Made by a program: the position numbers and the translations under genes. A DNA stretch of 33,806 nt from an uncultured Candidatus Saccharibacteria bacterium (lineage in GTDB: Bacteria > Patescibacteriota > Saccharimonadia > Saccharimonadales > Saccharimonadaceae), in the NCBI GenBank assembly GCA_947302125.1, contig CAMYUL010000007.1:1-33806 (forward strand), written 5' to 3'. Below are positions 6,441 through 14,806 of this stretch, in pieces. The notes under the pieces are model-generated. The model did no database searches and was not told where the DNA came from. It saw only the letters and a program-made list of their open reading frames with translations. Position 1 is the first letter of the stretch. Every line of letters starts with the position of its first letter.

Positions 6441-8585
6441 ATGAGTGTAAACATGTACGTTTACCTGGCAACGTTAGGCGTTGTCGCAATCGCGCTTCTC
6501 GTGGTGCTGATTAATTACAATAATATTAAGCGGCCGAAGAAGCACAAAACCGACGAGGAAAACGATATGTATAACCTCGCCAAGATTATCCGTGAAGGCG
6601 CTGAAACCTTCATGAAAACTGAATATAAGACCATCATACCGGTTGTAGCATTAGTTGCTTTTACGTTCTCACTTCTTGTTGAAGCGACTAGCGGACTCAC
6701 TTTTCTTTTGGGAGCCTGCATGAGTAGTGCTGCAGTTATTATCGGTATGCGTGGAGCGACTTACGCAAACTATCGTGTAGCGCGGAGAGCATTCAAGGAT
6801 AAAAAGGTTGGCAGAACTGTATACACTGCTTTAAAAGGTGGCAGTATCTCTGGTCTTTCCGTTCAGGCTTTTGGTATGTTTGGAATCATTCTGATCTACA
6901 TTCTTCAGTATGAGCTTTTCAAGAATACGGGTACTGGACATGGACTTATTGCCAATCTTTCTTGCGATCCCAATGTTATGAGATGTACGACTTATGGTTT
7001 AGGTTGTTCTACCGTGGCCATGTTTAACCGCGTGGCCGGCGGTAATTTCACAAAGAGTGCAGACATCTCGGCGGACATCATCAATAAGATCAATCACGAT
7101 TTTGACGAAGATGATCGCAGGATCCCGAACGTTATCTGTGACTTCATTGGCGACAATGTCAATGATATCGCCGGCAATTGCTCCGATCTTTTGGAGTCAT
7201 TTGTTGCTACACTGGTTGCTTCATCACTTATCGCTAACATAGTTTTCCGTCAGAATGGCGCGGCCTATGCCGACCTTTACAATCTGACCTGCCTTTTCCC
7301 GATTGTCGTTGCAGCTATTGGCCTGCTCGGATGCACTATCGGTATTGGTTCAGCTATGCTCCGCAAGGAGAAGATGAGTGACAACCCGTCAGGAGAATTA
7401 AACCGTGTTACATACATATCTTCTGGCGTTACTGTCGTAGGTAGCCTTATAGCTTCTTACGTTATGTTCTACAATGTAGACCTATACACAAGTTTCAAGG
7501 CCGGTTGGCTTTCTCCGTTTATTTCTGCAGTATTTGGCATTATATCCGGAGTGGCAATTGGCAAGATCACTGAGTATTATACTAGTACTGACTACAGCCC
7601 AGTTCAGAAGTTAGCAGAAATAGCCAAGGAAGGTCCCGCCTTCTTAGTTACCTTAGGAGATGCGTTAGGCTTCCGCTCATGCCTAGCACCAGGTTTAATG
7701 ATTATCATCTCGATGATCATCTCTTATTTAACCTGTGGCTTGTATGGTATAGCTATTGCTGCGCTTGGTATGCTTAGCTTCGTTGGAGCTACCGTATCGA
7801 TTGACGCTTTTGGCCCCATCGCCGACAATGCTGGTGGTATTGCCGAAGGTTGCAATCTTGGTGAAGAATTCAGAGCAATTACTGACAAGCTTGATGCTAC
7901 TGGCAATACTACAGCAGCTATTGGTAAAGGTTTCGCCATTGGCTCTGCCGCTTATGCGACAGTGTCATTGATTATTTCCTATATTGGTAACTACTCAACA
8001 GATGGAAATATCTCGCTTAATCTTGCTGATCCATTCACGATTGCGGGCGCACTCTTCGGAGCATTGTTAGTGTCATACTTCATGTCACTATTATCACGTG
8101 ACACCATTGATAATGCTAAGATCATGGCAGATGCTGGAAATGCTCAGTTAAAAGCTCACCCTGGCATACTCGAAGGTACGGAAGAGCCAGACTATGCAGC
8201 TGTTGTTGAAGGCGGAACCAAGCAGTCTAAGCAGACAATGCTGGGACCTTCAATACTGGCCATTATAGTTCCTATACCTTGTCTGCTAATCGGCTTTGAG
8301 TTCGTTGGCGGCATGTTGGTAGGTGCTACTATCTTTGCTATTCCTATGGCGATATTCAATGGCAATAGTGGTGGCGCTTTCGATAACGCCAAGAAGGCTG
8401 TCGAAGAAGGCATGCTTGGTGAAGGCCATCTGAAGCATAGTGATACTCATAAGTGTACCGTAATTGGCGACACCATTGGTGATACCCGTAAGGACGTCGT
8501 TGGTGTTTGCCTGGACATCTTCATCAAGATGATGTCTACCGTCGCAAATACACTCGCACCGTTGTTCTCTATGATGCGCCTGTAA
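6441..8585 (+). CDS. hppA: Membrane-bound ion-translocating pyrophosphatase (divergent)
   Basis: 714 residues and about 16 membrane helices. It couples PPi hydrolysis to H+ or Na+ export across the cytoplasmic membrane. ATG 6441 was chosen for its strong SD (AAAGGAGG, 6425-6432); an in-frame GTG upstream lies in the leader hairpin. Conserved blocks include DAFGPIADNAGGIAEGC, GNTTAAIGKGFAIGSAA (Ala where K+-independent enzymes have Lys, so probably K+-dependent) and GGAFDNAKKAVEEG. Several usually invariant positions differ: DX7KXE reads D208...K216-I-N218 (Glu to Asn, with D222 one turn later), DNVGDNVGD reads DFIGDNVND, and GDPFKDTSGPSLN reads GDTRKDVVGVCLD. Leader and SD style differ from the leaderless neighbours; lateral acquisition is possible. 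Confidence 0.92.
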   Translation: MSVNMYVYLATLGVVAIALLVVLINYNNIKRPKKHKTDEENDMYNLAKIIREGAETFMKTEYKTIIPVVALVAFTFSLLVEATSGLTFLLGACMSSAAVIIGMRGATYANYRVARRAFKDKKVGRTVYTALKGGSISGLSVQAFGMFGIILIYILQYELFKNTGTGHGLIANLSCDPNVMRCTTYGLGCSTVAMFNRVAGGNFTKSADISADIINKINHDFDEDDRRIPNVICDFIGDNVNDIAGNCSDLLESFVATLVASSLIANIVFRQNGAAYADLYNLTCLFPIVVAAIGLLGCTIGIGSAMLRKEKMSDNPSGELNRVTYISSGVTVVGSLIASYVMFYNVDLYTSFKAGWLSPFISAVFGIISGVAIGKITEYYTSTDYSPVQKLAEIAKEGPAFLVTLGDALGFRSCLAPGLMIIISMIISYLTCGLYGIAIAALGMLSFVGATVSIDAFGPIADNAGGIAEGCNLGEEFRAITDKLDATGNTTAAIGKGFAIGSAAYATVSLIISYIGNYSTDGNISLNLADPFTIAGALFGALLVSYFMSLLSRDTIDNAKIMADAGNAQLKAHPGILEGTEEPDYAAVVEGGTKQSKQTMLGPSILAIIVPIPCLLIGFEFVGGMLVGATIFAIPMAIFNGNSGGAFDNAKKAVEEGMLGEGHLKHSDTHKCTVIGDTIGDTRKDVVGVCLDIFIKMMSTVANTLAPLFSMMRL

Positions 8586-8602
8586 TAAGATATATCCTCA
8601 AA

Positions 8603-8632
8603 AAAATCCCCCGAGATTCTCGGGGGATTTTC
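8603..8632. terminator. Bidirectional intrinsic terminator (hppA / tRNA-Glu)
   Basis: AATCCCCCGAGA (8605-8616) pairs with TCTCGGGGGATT (8618-8629). A run of 7 A precedes and T4 follows, so it can stop hppA on the plus strand and tRNA-Glu on the minus strand. Confidence 0.93.
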
Positions 8633-8646
8633 CATGTTACTAAATC

Positions 8647-8721
8647 TGGTGATCTCGAGGAGAGTCGAACTCCTATTGACGGGATGAAAACCCGTTGTAC
8701 TAACCGTTATACTACGAGACC
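8647..8721 (-). tRNA. tRNA-Glu (anticodon UUC)
   Basis: On the minus strand: acceptor GGTCTCG/CGAGATC (one G-U pair), anticodon stem ACGGG/CCCGT with loop TTTTCAT, T-loop GTTCGAC and an encoded ACCA end. Reads GAA and GAG. Confidence 0.94.
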
Positions 8722-8750
8722 GTAAGAATAACAGTCTTAGCAACAACTAA

Positions 8751-8779
8751 ATTATAGCAACAAATTCAAAAATTTTCAA
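8751..8779 (-). promoter_or_regulatory. Promoter of tRNA-Glu
   Basis: Minus strand TTGAAA (8779-8774), 17 bp, GC-TATAAT (8756-8751). Starts about 22 nt upstream of the mature tRNA and only a few tens of bases after the pgk stop. Confidence 0.75.
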
Positions 8780-8794
8780 CCCCCTGCCGCGAAA

Positions 8795-9880
8795 TTATTT
8801 GTCTTCTAGAGACTCAATCCCAGGAAGGCTCTCGCCGGACAAGAACTCTAGTGCTGCACCGCCACCAGTAGAGATCAAGGAGAATTGTAGCTCCGATTCG
8901 GTTTTCTGTAGATTTTCTACAAATCCGGTAGTGTCACCACCGCAAACCACGCTAAAGATCTTATCATTAGTACCGATCGCGCGAGCCACTGCTACGGAGC
9001 CACCGGCAAATTCTGGCACTTCGGCCATCCCCATTAAGCCGTTCCATAGTACAGTTTTTGCGCCAGCTAGAATTTCTGTAATTTTCTCAACCGATGCCGG
9101 ACCAATGTCTAGCTTTTTCCCAGTAAGTTCTCCCTCATATCCTTCAACAAAATCTTCAGCGACGTAAATATTCTTGGCCGAGCTAGTATAACCGTCAGCA
9201 GCAATTTTCCCGCCAACAATAATCGTATCGGCAATTTTACCAAACTTATCAATTAGTGGTTGCTTGTCGTCAACTTTGGCTCCGCCAATCACTACTACAA
9301 ATGGCCTACTTGGTGCTTCGGAAATTTTTGAAAGGCCATTAATTTCTTTTTCGAGTAATAAACCAGCAATGGAAGGAAGCTCTGCGGTAATCGCCGAAGT
9401 TGAGGCGTGCGCCCGATGTACTACAGCGAAGCCGTCCTGCACAAATAAATCTGCATGCGTGGAATCAACGATATCCTTAGCAAAATCTGCAGAATTTTCT
9501 TCTTCGCCAGGGAAGAAGCGCAAGTTCTCTAGTAACAACACGCCGCCTACCGGTAGGCTCTCCACCGCTTCTTCTACGTCTGGACCAGACACATCCGGTA
9601 CAAAGAAGGCCTTGCCGCCAGGCAGTAGCTCTTTCAGACGTTTGTAGACTGGCTCGAGTGACAACTCTGGGACTTTCTTGCCTTCTGGTCTACCAAGATG
9701 AGAAACTAAGATAATTCTTCTTGCACCTTTTTTCTGCAGAAGCTCAATCGTCGGTAAGCTCTCGCGGATTCTTAAATCGTCCACAATTGCCCCGTCCTTC
9801 ATTGGTACGTTGTAGTCAACGCGTACCAAAACAGTTTGCCCACGCACCACCGTATCGGTGACAGTTTGCTTATTTAGCAT
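8795..9880 (-). CDS. pgk: Phosphoglycerate kinase
   Basis: 361 residues, shorter than the usual 390-415. Cytoplasmic glycolytic enzyme that makes ATP from 1,3-bisphosphoglycerate. N-domain: VLVRVDYNVP, LRIRESLPTI, SHLGRPEGK, LLLENLRFFPGEE and HRAHAST. C-domain: IGGAKVDDKQ, WNGLMGMAEVPEF, CGGDTTGFV and STGGGAALEFL. Substitutions against the common consensus are NDAFG to QDGFA, NGPMG to NGLMG and GGGDT to CGGDT. The catalytic-site Lys and Arg motifs remain, so it is probably active. An SD (GGAGG) lies 5 nt before the ATG. It follows pyk by 29 nt on the same strand, giving a pyk-pgk operon of the two ATP-forming glycolytic steps. Confidence 0.95.
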   Translation of the reverse strand: MLNKQTVTDTVVRGQTVLVRVDYNVPMKDGAIVDDLRIRESLPTIELLQKKGARRIILVSHLGRPEGKKVPELSLEPVYKRLKELLPGGKAFFVPDVSGPDVEEAVESLPVGGVLLLENLRFFPGEEENSADFAKDIVDSTHADLFVQDGFAVVHRAHASTSAITAELPSIAGLLLEKEINGLSKISEAPSRPFVVVIGGAKVDDKQPLIDKFGKIADTIIVGGKIAADGYTSSAKNIYVAEDFVEGYEGELTGKKLDIGPASVEKITEILAGAKTVLWNGLMGMAEVPEFAGGSVAVARAIGTNDKIFSVVCGGDTTGFVENLQKTESELQFSLISTGGGAALEFLSGESLPGIESLEDK

Positions 9881-9909
9881 AAAACCTCCATTAACTCTAT
9901 TATATCACA

Positions 9910-11343
9910 TTAAATTCTGACGATTCTGATCGTATCGGTGCCGCCAACGGCGTCTTTATGTCCAGAAATAATTACTGCTAAGATGTCCTTGCGGTCTTCT
10001 TCTACTTGTAGATAGCCGTTATCCTTGAGTTCTTGTGCTAGATCAAGCCCATAAGTCTCGGAGTATGGACGTACAAATGCAGAGTTAGCGTAAGTTAAAG
10101 CTAGTTGGCCAGCCACGCGTTGGTTAGAGGTGACGGTTACGATTGGCAACTTCGGCCTCTGGGCGGCGATTGCGGAAGCCGTAGCCCCAGAAGCAGTCTG
10201 GCAAACAATTACGTCGGCGCCGATTTTCTCAGCCATCTGTACTACGCCGCTAGAGATTGCGTCGTAGTTCTTGTAGTCGCCAGTGACTTCGTGGTTAATC
10301 GGGGAAACGTGCGAGTGATTCTGAGTATACAAGATTACTTTCTTCATTGCCTTGACGGTTTCCACTGGATATTTGCCATTAGCTGTCTCGTCGGAAAGCA
10401 TTACTGCATCAGCGCCCTGAATCACGGCATTCGCCACATCAGAAACCTCTGCGCGGGTTGGCTCTGGGTTGTCCACCATGGAACCCATCATCTGGGTAGC
10501 TACGATACAGAGTTTGGAGTGCTCGCGGCACATAGCAATCAGCTTGCGCTGAACGATCGGCACGACTTCTGCGCCAGCTTCTACAGCCATATCGCCACGT
10601 GCCACCATGATTGCATCGGTCGCTTTAACGATTTCTTCCATCGCCTCATCGCTTTCGATGGCCTTCTTAGTTTCAATCTTAGCAATAATATGAGCAGTTG
10701 ATCCGTGCGAGAGCAGGATCTGACGCAATTTATTAATATCTTCTGCGCTTTGTACGAAAGAAAGTGCCACATAATCAAAGTCGCGAGAAGCGCCGAACTC
10801 GATGTCGGCCATATCTTTCTCGGTAATAATGTCGCCGCCAAAGTCAGTATCTGGTAGGTTCAAGCCCTTGTGGCTCATGATGAAGCCTTCATTCTCAATC
10901 TCTACCTCAATAGCAGTCTTAGAAACAATATTTGTAACGTGAGACTTCACCTTACCATCAAACATCGAAAGTGGCTCACCTACTTTTACTTTTTCAGCCA
11001 AATTGTACTGTACTGGTACGGTCATACCGCCATCATGTTCTTCTAGTGCATTGTCTAAAATCAGCTTGTCACCAATATGTAAATCTAGATGATTATCCTT
11101 GATGTTGCCCAAGCGAATCTTTGGTCCCTGCAAATCCTGAACGATTGCTACGGAGCGTCCCTTCTTTGCTGCGGCTTTTCTAATCCATTCAATCTGCTGA
11201 TCGCGCTCAGTGTAGTCACCGTGCGAGAAATTCAACCTACAGCCGTTTACTCCGGCCATAATTAATTCTTCAATTTTTTCTTCCGAAAATACGGCAGGCC
11301 CGATTGTGGCCAAGATTTTAGTACGTTTAAACAATTTGCTCAT
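9910..11343 (-). CDS. pyk: Pyruvate kinase
   Basis: 477 residues, full length. Makes pyruvate and ATP from phosphoenolpyruvate. Visible are KILATIGPA, GCRLNFSHGD, VQDLQGPKIRLG (around the B-domain), IIAKIETKKA, the metal and active-site signature IMVARGDMAVE, ATQMMGSMVDNPEPTRAEV and the C-terminal allosteric-type domain with ASGATASAIA. First gene of the pyk-pgk operon. Its TACAAT box ends 6 nt before the ATG (leaderless) and overlaps the -35 of the divergent gene at 11387. Confidence 0.97.
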   Translation of the reverse strand: MSKLFKRTKILATIGPAVFSEEKIEELIMAGVNGCRLNFSHGDYTERDQQIEWIRKAAAKKGRSVAIVQDLQGPKIRLGNIKDNHLDLHIGDKLILDNALEEHDGGMTVPVQYNLAEKVKVGEPLSMFDGKVKSHVTNIVSKTAIEVEIENEGFIMSHKGLNLPDTDFGGDIITEKDMADIEFGASRDFDYVALSFVQSAEDINKLRQILLSHGSTAHIIAKIETKKAIESDEAMEEIVKATDAIMVARGDMAVEAGAEVVPIVQRKLIAMCREHSKLCIVATQMMGSMVDNPEPTRAEVSDVANAVIQGADAVMLSDETANGKYPVETVKAMKKVILYTQNHSHVSPINHEVTGDYKNYDAISSGVVQMAEKIGADVIVCQTASGATASAIAAQRPKLPIVTVTSNQRVAGQLALTYANSAFVRPYSETYGLDLAQELKDNGYLQVEEDRKDILAVIISGHKDAVGGTDTIRIVRI

Positions 11344-11349
11344 ATCTTT

Positions 11350-11380
11350 ATTGTATCATAGATAACTTTTATGGTAAAAT
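11350..11380. promoter_or_regulatory. Interleaved divergent promoters, pyk and 11387 gene
   Basis: Plus strand: TTGTAT (11351-11356), 18 bp, GG-TAAAAT (11375-11380), then 6 nt to ATG 11387. Minus strand: TTTACC (11378-11373), 17 bp, TACAAT (11355-11350), then 6 nt to the pyk ATG. Each -10 lies on the other's -35, so the two polymerases should exclude each other. Confidence 0.7.
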
Positions 11381-11386
11381 AAAAAC

Positions 11387-11854
11387 ATGCGGAGGTATTA
11401 TTCTTACCCATACAAGGCGACGCCGTTAAATTTTCCGATTGAGCCTTTTGCGCGCAAATTTTCTACATTTGCAGTTATTACCTGCTTAGTTTTAGTATTC
11501 TTTAATTTTGGTGCCCACATCGTGCTCGATCCAAAGCGAGTCTCCACGAACAAAATTGAAGAGCTCGCCAGGGATTATTATGAGAATTATTACTATGACA
11601 GCTTTGTAGGCAGTATTCCAGAAGAAGATTTCAACACGGCCTTTATGACATATTCGGAATATGGCTTTCCGCGCGTTTACCTTCGCGAGTTGCTGTTGTT
11701 TGATAATGGCCGCCATGCTGACGATCGCGCCTACTTTGATGGGGAATACTACTGCAATACCAATCACACTTCCGTCATCATTATGCCAACCCCTCCATTT
11801 GGCAAGAAAGATTACGAAATCAAATACGAATACGAGTGCTGGTGGAACTCCTAA
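11387..11854 (+). CDS. Hypothetical single-pass membrane protein
   Basis: 155 residues, not recognised. A basic, Tyr/Pro-containing N-terminus (MRRYYSYPYKATPLNFP) is followed by one membrane helix (about residues 27-47, STFAVITCLVLVFFNFGAHI) and an extracytoplasmic part rich in Tyr, Asp, Glu and Phe. Two Cys occur near the end (YYCNTNHTS and EYECWW), possibly a disulfide. Topology is probably N-in/C-out. Leaderless start: TAAAAT ends 6 nt before the ATG. The stop codon lies inside a perfect 29-bp palindrome. Confidence 0.7.
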   Translation: MRRYYSYPYKATPLNFPIEPFARKFSTFAVITCLVLVFFNFGAHIVLDPKRVSTNKIEELARDYYENYYYDSFVGSIPEEDFNTAFMTYSEYGFPRVYLRELLLFDNGRHADDRAYFDGEYYCNTNHTSVIIMPTPPFGKKDYEIKYEYECWWNS

Positions 11855-11879
11855 GTGTTGTAAAATTTACAACACTTAG
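11851..11879. repeat. Perfect 29-bp palindrome with TGTTGTAAA core
   Basis: 14-bp arms (11851-11864 and 11866-11879) around a single A. Includes the TAA of the preceding gene and ends 3 nt before the TTGCAA box of the rnj promoter. There is no T tract, so a terminator is doubtful; an operator or repeat element is as likely. Core shared with 16880-16906, 23010-23045, 25328-25346 and 33561-33591. Confidence 0.75.
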
Positions 11880-11882
11880 CTA

Positions 11883-11911
11883 TTGCAAAAACCGCTAAAG
11901 TTTGGTATAAT
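11883..11911 (+). promoter_or_regulatory. Promoter of the RNase J gene
   Basis: TTGCAA (11883-11888), 17 bp, GG-TATAAT (11906-11911). The leader of about 77 nt contains a CCCTA/TAGGG hairpin and ends in AAAAGGGA, A/T-rich spacer, ATG, the same layout as the rpsL leader. Confidence 0.8.
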
Positions 11912-11994
11912 AGAGGTATCAAATCATTACTTGTTTCAATATCCCTAGCGAGGTAATAGGGAAGTGATATAAGATTAAAAGGGAAAATTTTAAC

Positions 11995-14124
11995 ATGAAT
12001 ATAGAAGAAAAGGAGCGCCGTGCGCGCTTGCTAAAAAATGCCAAAGAAAGATTACCTGGTATTAAAGAACAATTTGAAGAAGCCCAGAAGCGCAATTTTA
12101 ATAGTAATTTTGCTGCTGGCGGCAAAGATGCTCACTTGGTGGCTAAGGCTCACAAGAAGACTGCCACTAAGACTGCTGCAAAATCCGCTAAGGCGTCCAA
12201 GGCCCAGAAGACTACAGCTTCCGCCAAGGCTCAGACTAGCAAGGTTAAGCTTTCGGTTTCTACTAGAAAGGGCGAGATGGTCCATCATCAACGCATGCTT
12301 TCTCAGGATGTCAACGCTCAGGCTACGCAGCACATCATTGGTATTCCAGTAAATAAATCTCGTTACAATGGCTACAACGGTGCTCAGGTTACTCATGCTC
12401 AGCTCAAGAAAGCTCGTCCGGCCGAAGACAGTGTCAACATCATCCCAATCGGCGGTGTCGGCGAATTCGGTATTGGCAAGAACATGACTATCGTTGAATA
12501 CAAAGGCGAAATGGTTGTTGTCGACATGGGTGTACTCTTTGCCGGAGCCGACTATCCTGGTGTCAACTATCTAGTGCCAGACATTAAGTATCTCGAGGAC
12601 AATAAAGACAAGGTCAAGGCCATTCTCTTTACTCACGCTCACCTTGATCATATCGGCGCCTGCCGTCATCTCTTACCTAAGTTCAACCTCACTACTCCGA
12701 TTTATGGTACCGACTTTACCATCGGCATGATTAAGAAGCAAATGTCCGAACTAGAAGATGAGCCTGACCTTAATTACAATGTTGTTGATCCATTCAAGCA
12801 TGAGAAGATCCAGGTTTCCGAGCATATCTCAGTGGAATTTATTCACGTACTTCACTCTATTCCGGGCAGCACTGCCATTGTTTTCCGCACGCCAAATGGT
12901 GTTATTTATATGTCTGGCGACTGGCGCCACGAGGAGAATCCTTACGGCCAGCAGACTGATTACGAACGTATCGACGAGATCGTCAAGAACGAGGGAATTG
13001 ACCTCATGTTCAACGAGTCCACTAATATTGACTCGCCGGGTCACCATCCACATTCCGAGTATGATGTTGGTGACAACCTCGGCAAGGTGATGGATCACTA
13101 TGCCAATGGCCGTATTATTATCTCCTGTTTCTCTTCACAGGTTTCTCGTATTGAGTCTACCCTGCGTGAAGCCGCTAAGCGTGGCCGTAAGGTTGCCTTC
13201 TCTGGCTTCTCTATGATTAACAACGTCGAGGTTGCCCTGCGTACTAAGCAAATCAAAGTGCCAAAAGATACTATCATGAAGATGGAAGACATCGTCAAGC
13301 TCCCAGACGACAAGATTGTGGTTGTCTGTACTGGTTCCCAGGGCGAACTTAATGCCGTATTAAACCGTATGGTTTCTGGCGCGCATAAGCACATCAAGAT
13401 CAAGCCATCCGATGTAGTCGTCTTTAGCTCCAACCCAATTCCGGGTAACGAGCCACACGTCGTCACGACCGTTGATGGTCTTCTCCGCGAAGGTGCTCAG
13501 GTCATCCAGAATGGCAAGACCCATCTTACTAATATTGGTCCACTTCACCTTTCTGGTCACGCCTACTTTGAAGATCATGTCGATTTTGTCACCCGTCTTC
13601 ACCCAACTAACTATGTTCCATACCACGGCGAGTTCTATATGCTTCAGCACAATGCTGAGATGGCTGAGAATGTCATTGGTATCCCGAAGGATAATATTCT
13701 CGTTGCCGACGACGGTGACGTAATTGAGTTTACTAAGGACAAGAAGATCAGAAAAACCGGCCGCATTCCTGTCGGCAATAAACTATATGATGACGCCGAT
13801 CAATTGGTTCACGAAGCTGTAGTTAAAGACCGCATCCATATTTCTCGTGAAGGCATCTTTATCATTGTGCTTACTATCAACAAGAAAACTGGTCGTCTAG
13901 TAAAGACCCCGGACATTGTTTCCCGCGCCTTTATCTACCTGGATAATTCCGAAGAACTAATTGGCAAAATCCGCCACTACTTGCGCGTCAAGTGTGAGCA
14001 TGCCGTCTCGACCGAGGCTGCCATGAAGAAACTCAAGGAAGAGATTAAGGAAGACGTTACCCATATTCTTTACGACGCTACCGGTCATACGCCAATTGTG
14101 ATCCCAGTCATCAATATGGTTTAA
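11995..14124 (+). CDS. rnj: Ribonuclease J with long basic N-terminal extension
   Basis: 709 residues. The RNase J core (metallo-beta-lactamase/beta-CASP exo/endoribonuclease of mRNA decay and rRNA maturation) starts near residue 143 at VNIIPIGGVGEFGIGKN. Metal motif HAHLDH is at residues 214-219, followed by LHSIPGSTA, GDWRHEENP, ESTNIDSPG, beta-CASP VVCTGSQGE, SGHAYFEDH and PYHGEF, and a C-terminal domain. Residues 1-142 are an extra segment rich in Lys, Ala, Thr and Ser, probably disordered and RNA-binding. It has its own promoter and leader, and is convergent with the gene at 14163. Confidence 0.95.
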   Translation: MNIEEKERRARLLKNAKERLPGIKEQFEEAQKRNFNSNFAAGGKDAHLVAKAHKKTATKTAAKSAKASKAQKTTASAKAQTSKVKLSVSTRKGEMVHHQRMLSQDVNAQATQHIIGIPVNKSRYNGYNGAQVTHAQLKKARPAEDSVNIIPIGGVGEFGIGKNMTIVEYKGEMVVVDMGVLFAGADYPGVNYLVPDIKYLEDNKDKVKAILFTHAHLDHIGACRHLLPKFNLTTPIYGTDFTIGMIKKQMSELEDEPDLNYNVVDPFKHEKIQVSEHISVEFIHVLHSIPGSTAIVFRTPNGVIYMSGDWRHEENPYGQQTDYERIDEIVKNEGIDLMFNESTNIDSPGHHPHSEYDVGDNLGKVMDHYANGRIIISCFSSQVSRIESTLREAAKRGRKVAFSGFSMINNVEVALRTKQIKVPKDTIMKMEDIVKLPDDKIVVVCTGSQGELNAVLNRMVSGAHKHIKIKPSDVVVFSSNPIPGNEPHVVTTVDGLLREGAQVIQNGKTHLTNIGPLHLSGHAYFEDHVDFVTRLHPTNYVPYHGEFYMLQHNAEMAENVIGIPKDNILVADDGDVIEFTKDKKIRKTGRIPVGNKLYDDADQLVHEAVVKDRIHISREGIFIIVLTINKKTGRLVKTPDIVSRAFIYLDNSEELIGKIRHYLRVKCEHAVSTEAAMKKLKEEIKEDVTHILYDATGHTPIVIPVINMV

Positions 14125-14162
14125 GGTCGGACGTTTCCGCTCTACTAATCTGCCGCAAAAGG

Positions 14163-14783
14163 CTACTTCTTCTTTTTGGATCGTGGCTTTTTCACCAGCT
14201 GCTTCATTACTTTTTTGGCGTTACGTTTAATTTCGACAGTTTGATCGCCAAGTGTTTTTGTGAAGTCTTCCATGTTTTTGACTTTGCAGTTGGCGTAGAA
14301 AGAAGCTAGCGTGTCTAGTGCCAGGACTACCAACATGAATATTGCCAGCCCAATTTGCCAGTCACGTGGGATAAGGTTAATTACGTATTCTAAAACAGGC
14401 AAGATTTTGACAGTAATTACGCCGACTACGCCGAAAATAACAGCATTGCGCAAGCAAACCCTACCGTTTAAGTTGCAGTGATAGCCTGAGTAGTCCCACC
14501 ACCTTACTTTAAAAATCTTTTCAAGAATCAAGCTTGTCAAGAATTCCAGTACTGAACATGCAGCCATAGAAATTAAGAAAATTAGAGGGATATTATCGCG
14601 GATATTCAAGCAGAGAAAAGTGATCAATATGCAGCCCCAGCCATAAATCGGAAGATATGGTCCAAATAAAAATCCTCTCGGCAACAGTTTTCTATCCCAA
14701 ATAATGCAGTTAATCAGTTCTGCAATATAACCGGCAACTGAAAAAATAGAGAATAATAAGACAACCTGATAAAAGTCGTTCAT
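14163..14783 (-). CDS. Membrane protein, putative ABC-transporter permease (CmpB/DUF1113 type)
   Basis: 206 residues with about five membrane helices. The block WDYSGYHCNLNGRVCLRNA, preceded by FLFGPYLPIYGWGC, is characteristic of the ABC_trans_CmpB family, whose function is not established. The C-terminal cytoplasmic tail is Lys-rich (KKVMKQLVKKPRSKKKK). TATAAT on the minus strand ends exactly 6 nt before the ATG, so the mRNA is probably leaderless; its upstream promoter region lies within and next to tRNA-Leu. Confidence 0.8.
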   Translation of the reverse strand: MNDFYQVVLLFSIFSVAGYIAELINCIIWDRKLLPRGFLFGPYLPIYGWGCILITFLCLNIRDNIPLIFLISMAACSVLEFLTSLILEKIFKVRWWDYSGYHCNLNGRVCLRNAVIFGVVGVITVKILPVLEYVINLIPRDWQIGLAIFMLVVLALDTLASFYANCKVKNMEDFTKTLGDQTVEIKRNAKKVMKQLVKKPRSKKKK

Positions 14784-14789
14784 GGGACT

Positions 14790-14795
14790 ATTATA
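14790..14795 (-). promoter_or_regulatory. Leaderless promoter -10 of the CmpB-like gene
   Basis: Minus strand TGC-TATAAT, then AGTCCC and the ATG. Lies immediately downstream of the 3' end of tRNA-Leu. Confidence 0.75.
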
Positions 14796-14806
14796 GCATA
14801 AAAAAA

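Noticed and set aside
10105-10701. Plus-strand ORF of 198 codons across pyk
   Set aside because: Antisense to the highly conserved pyruvate kinase; no family features or start signals.
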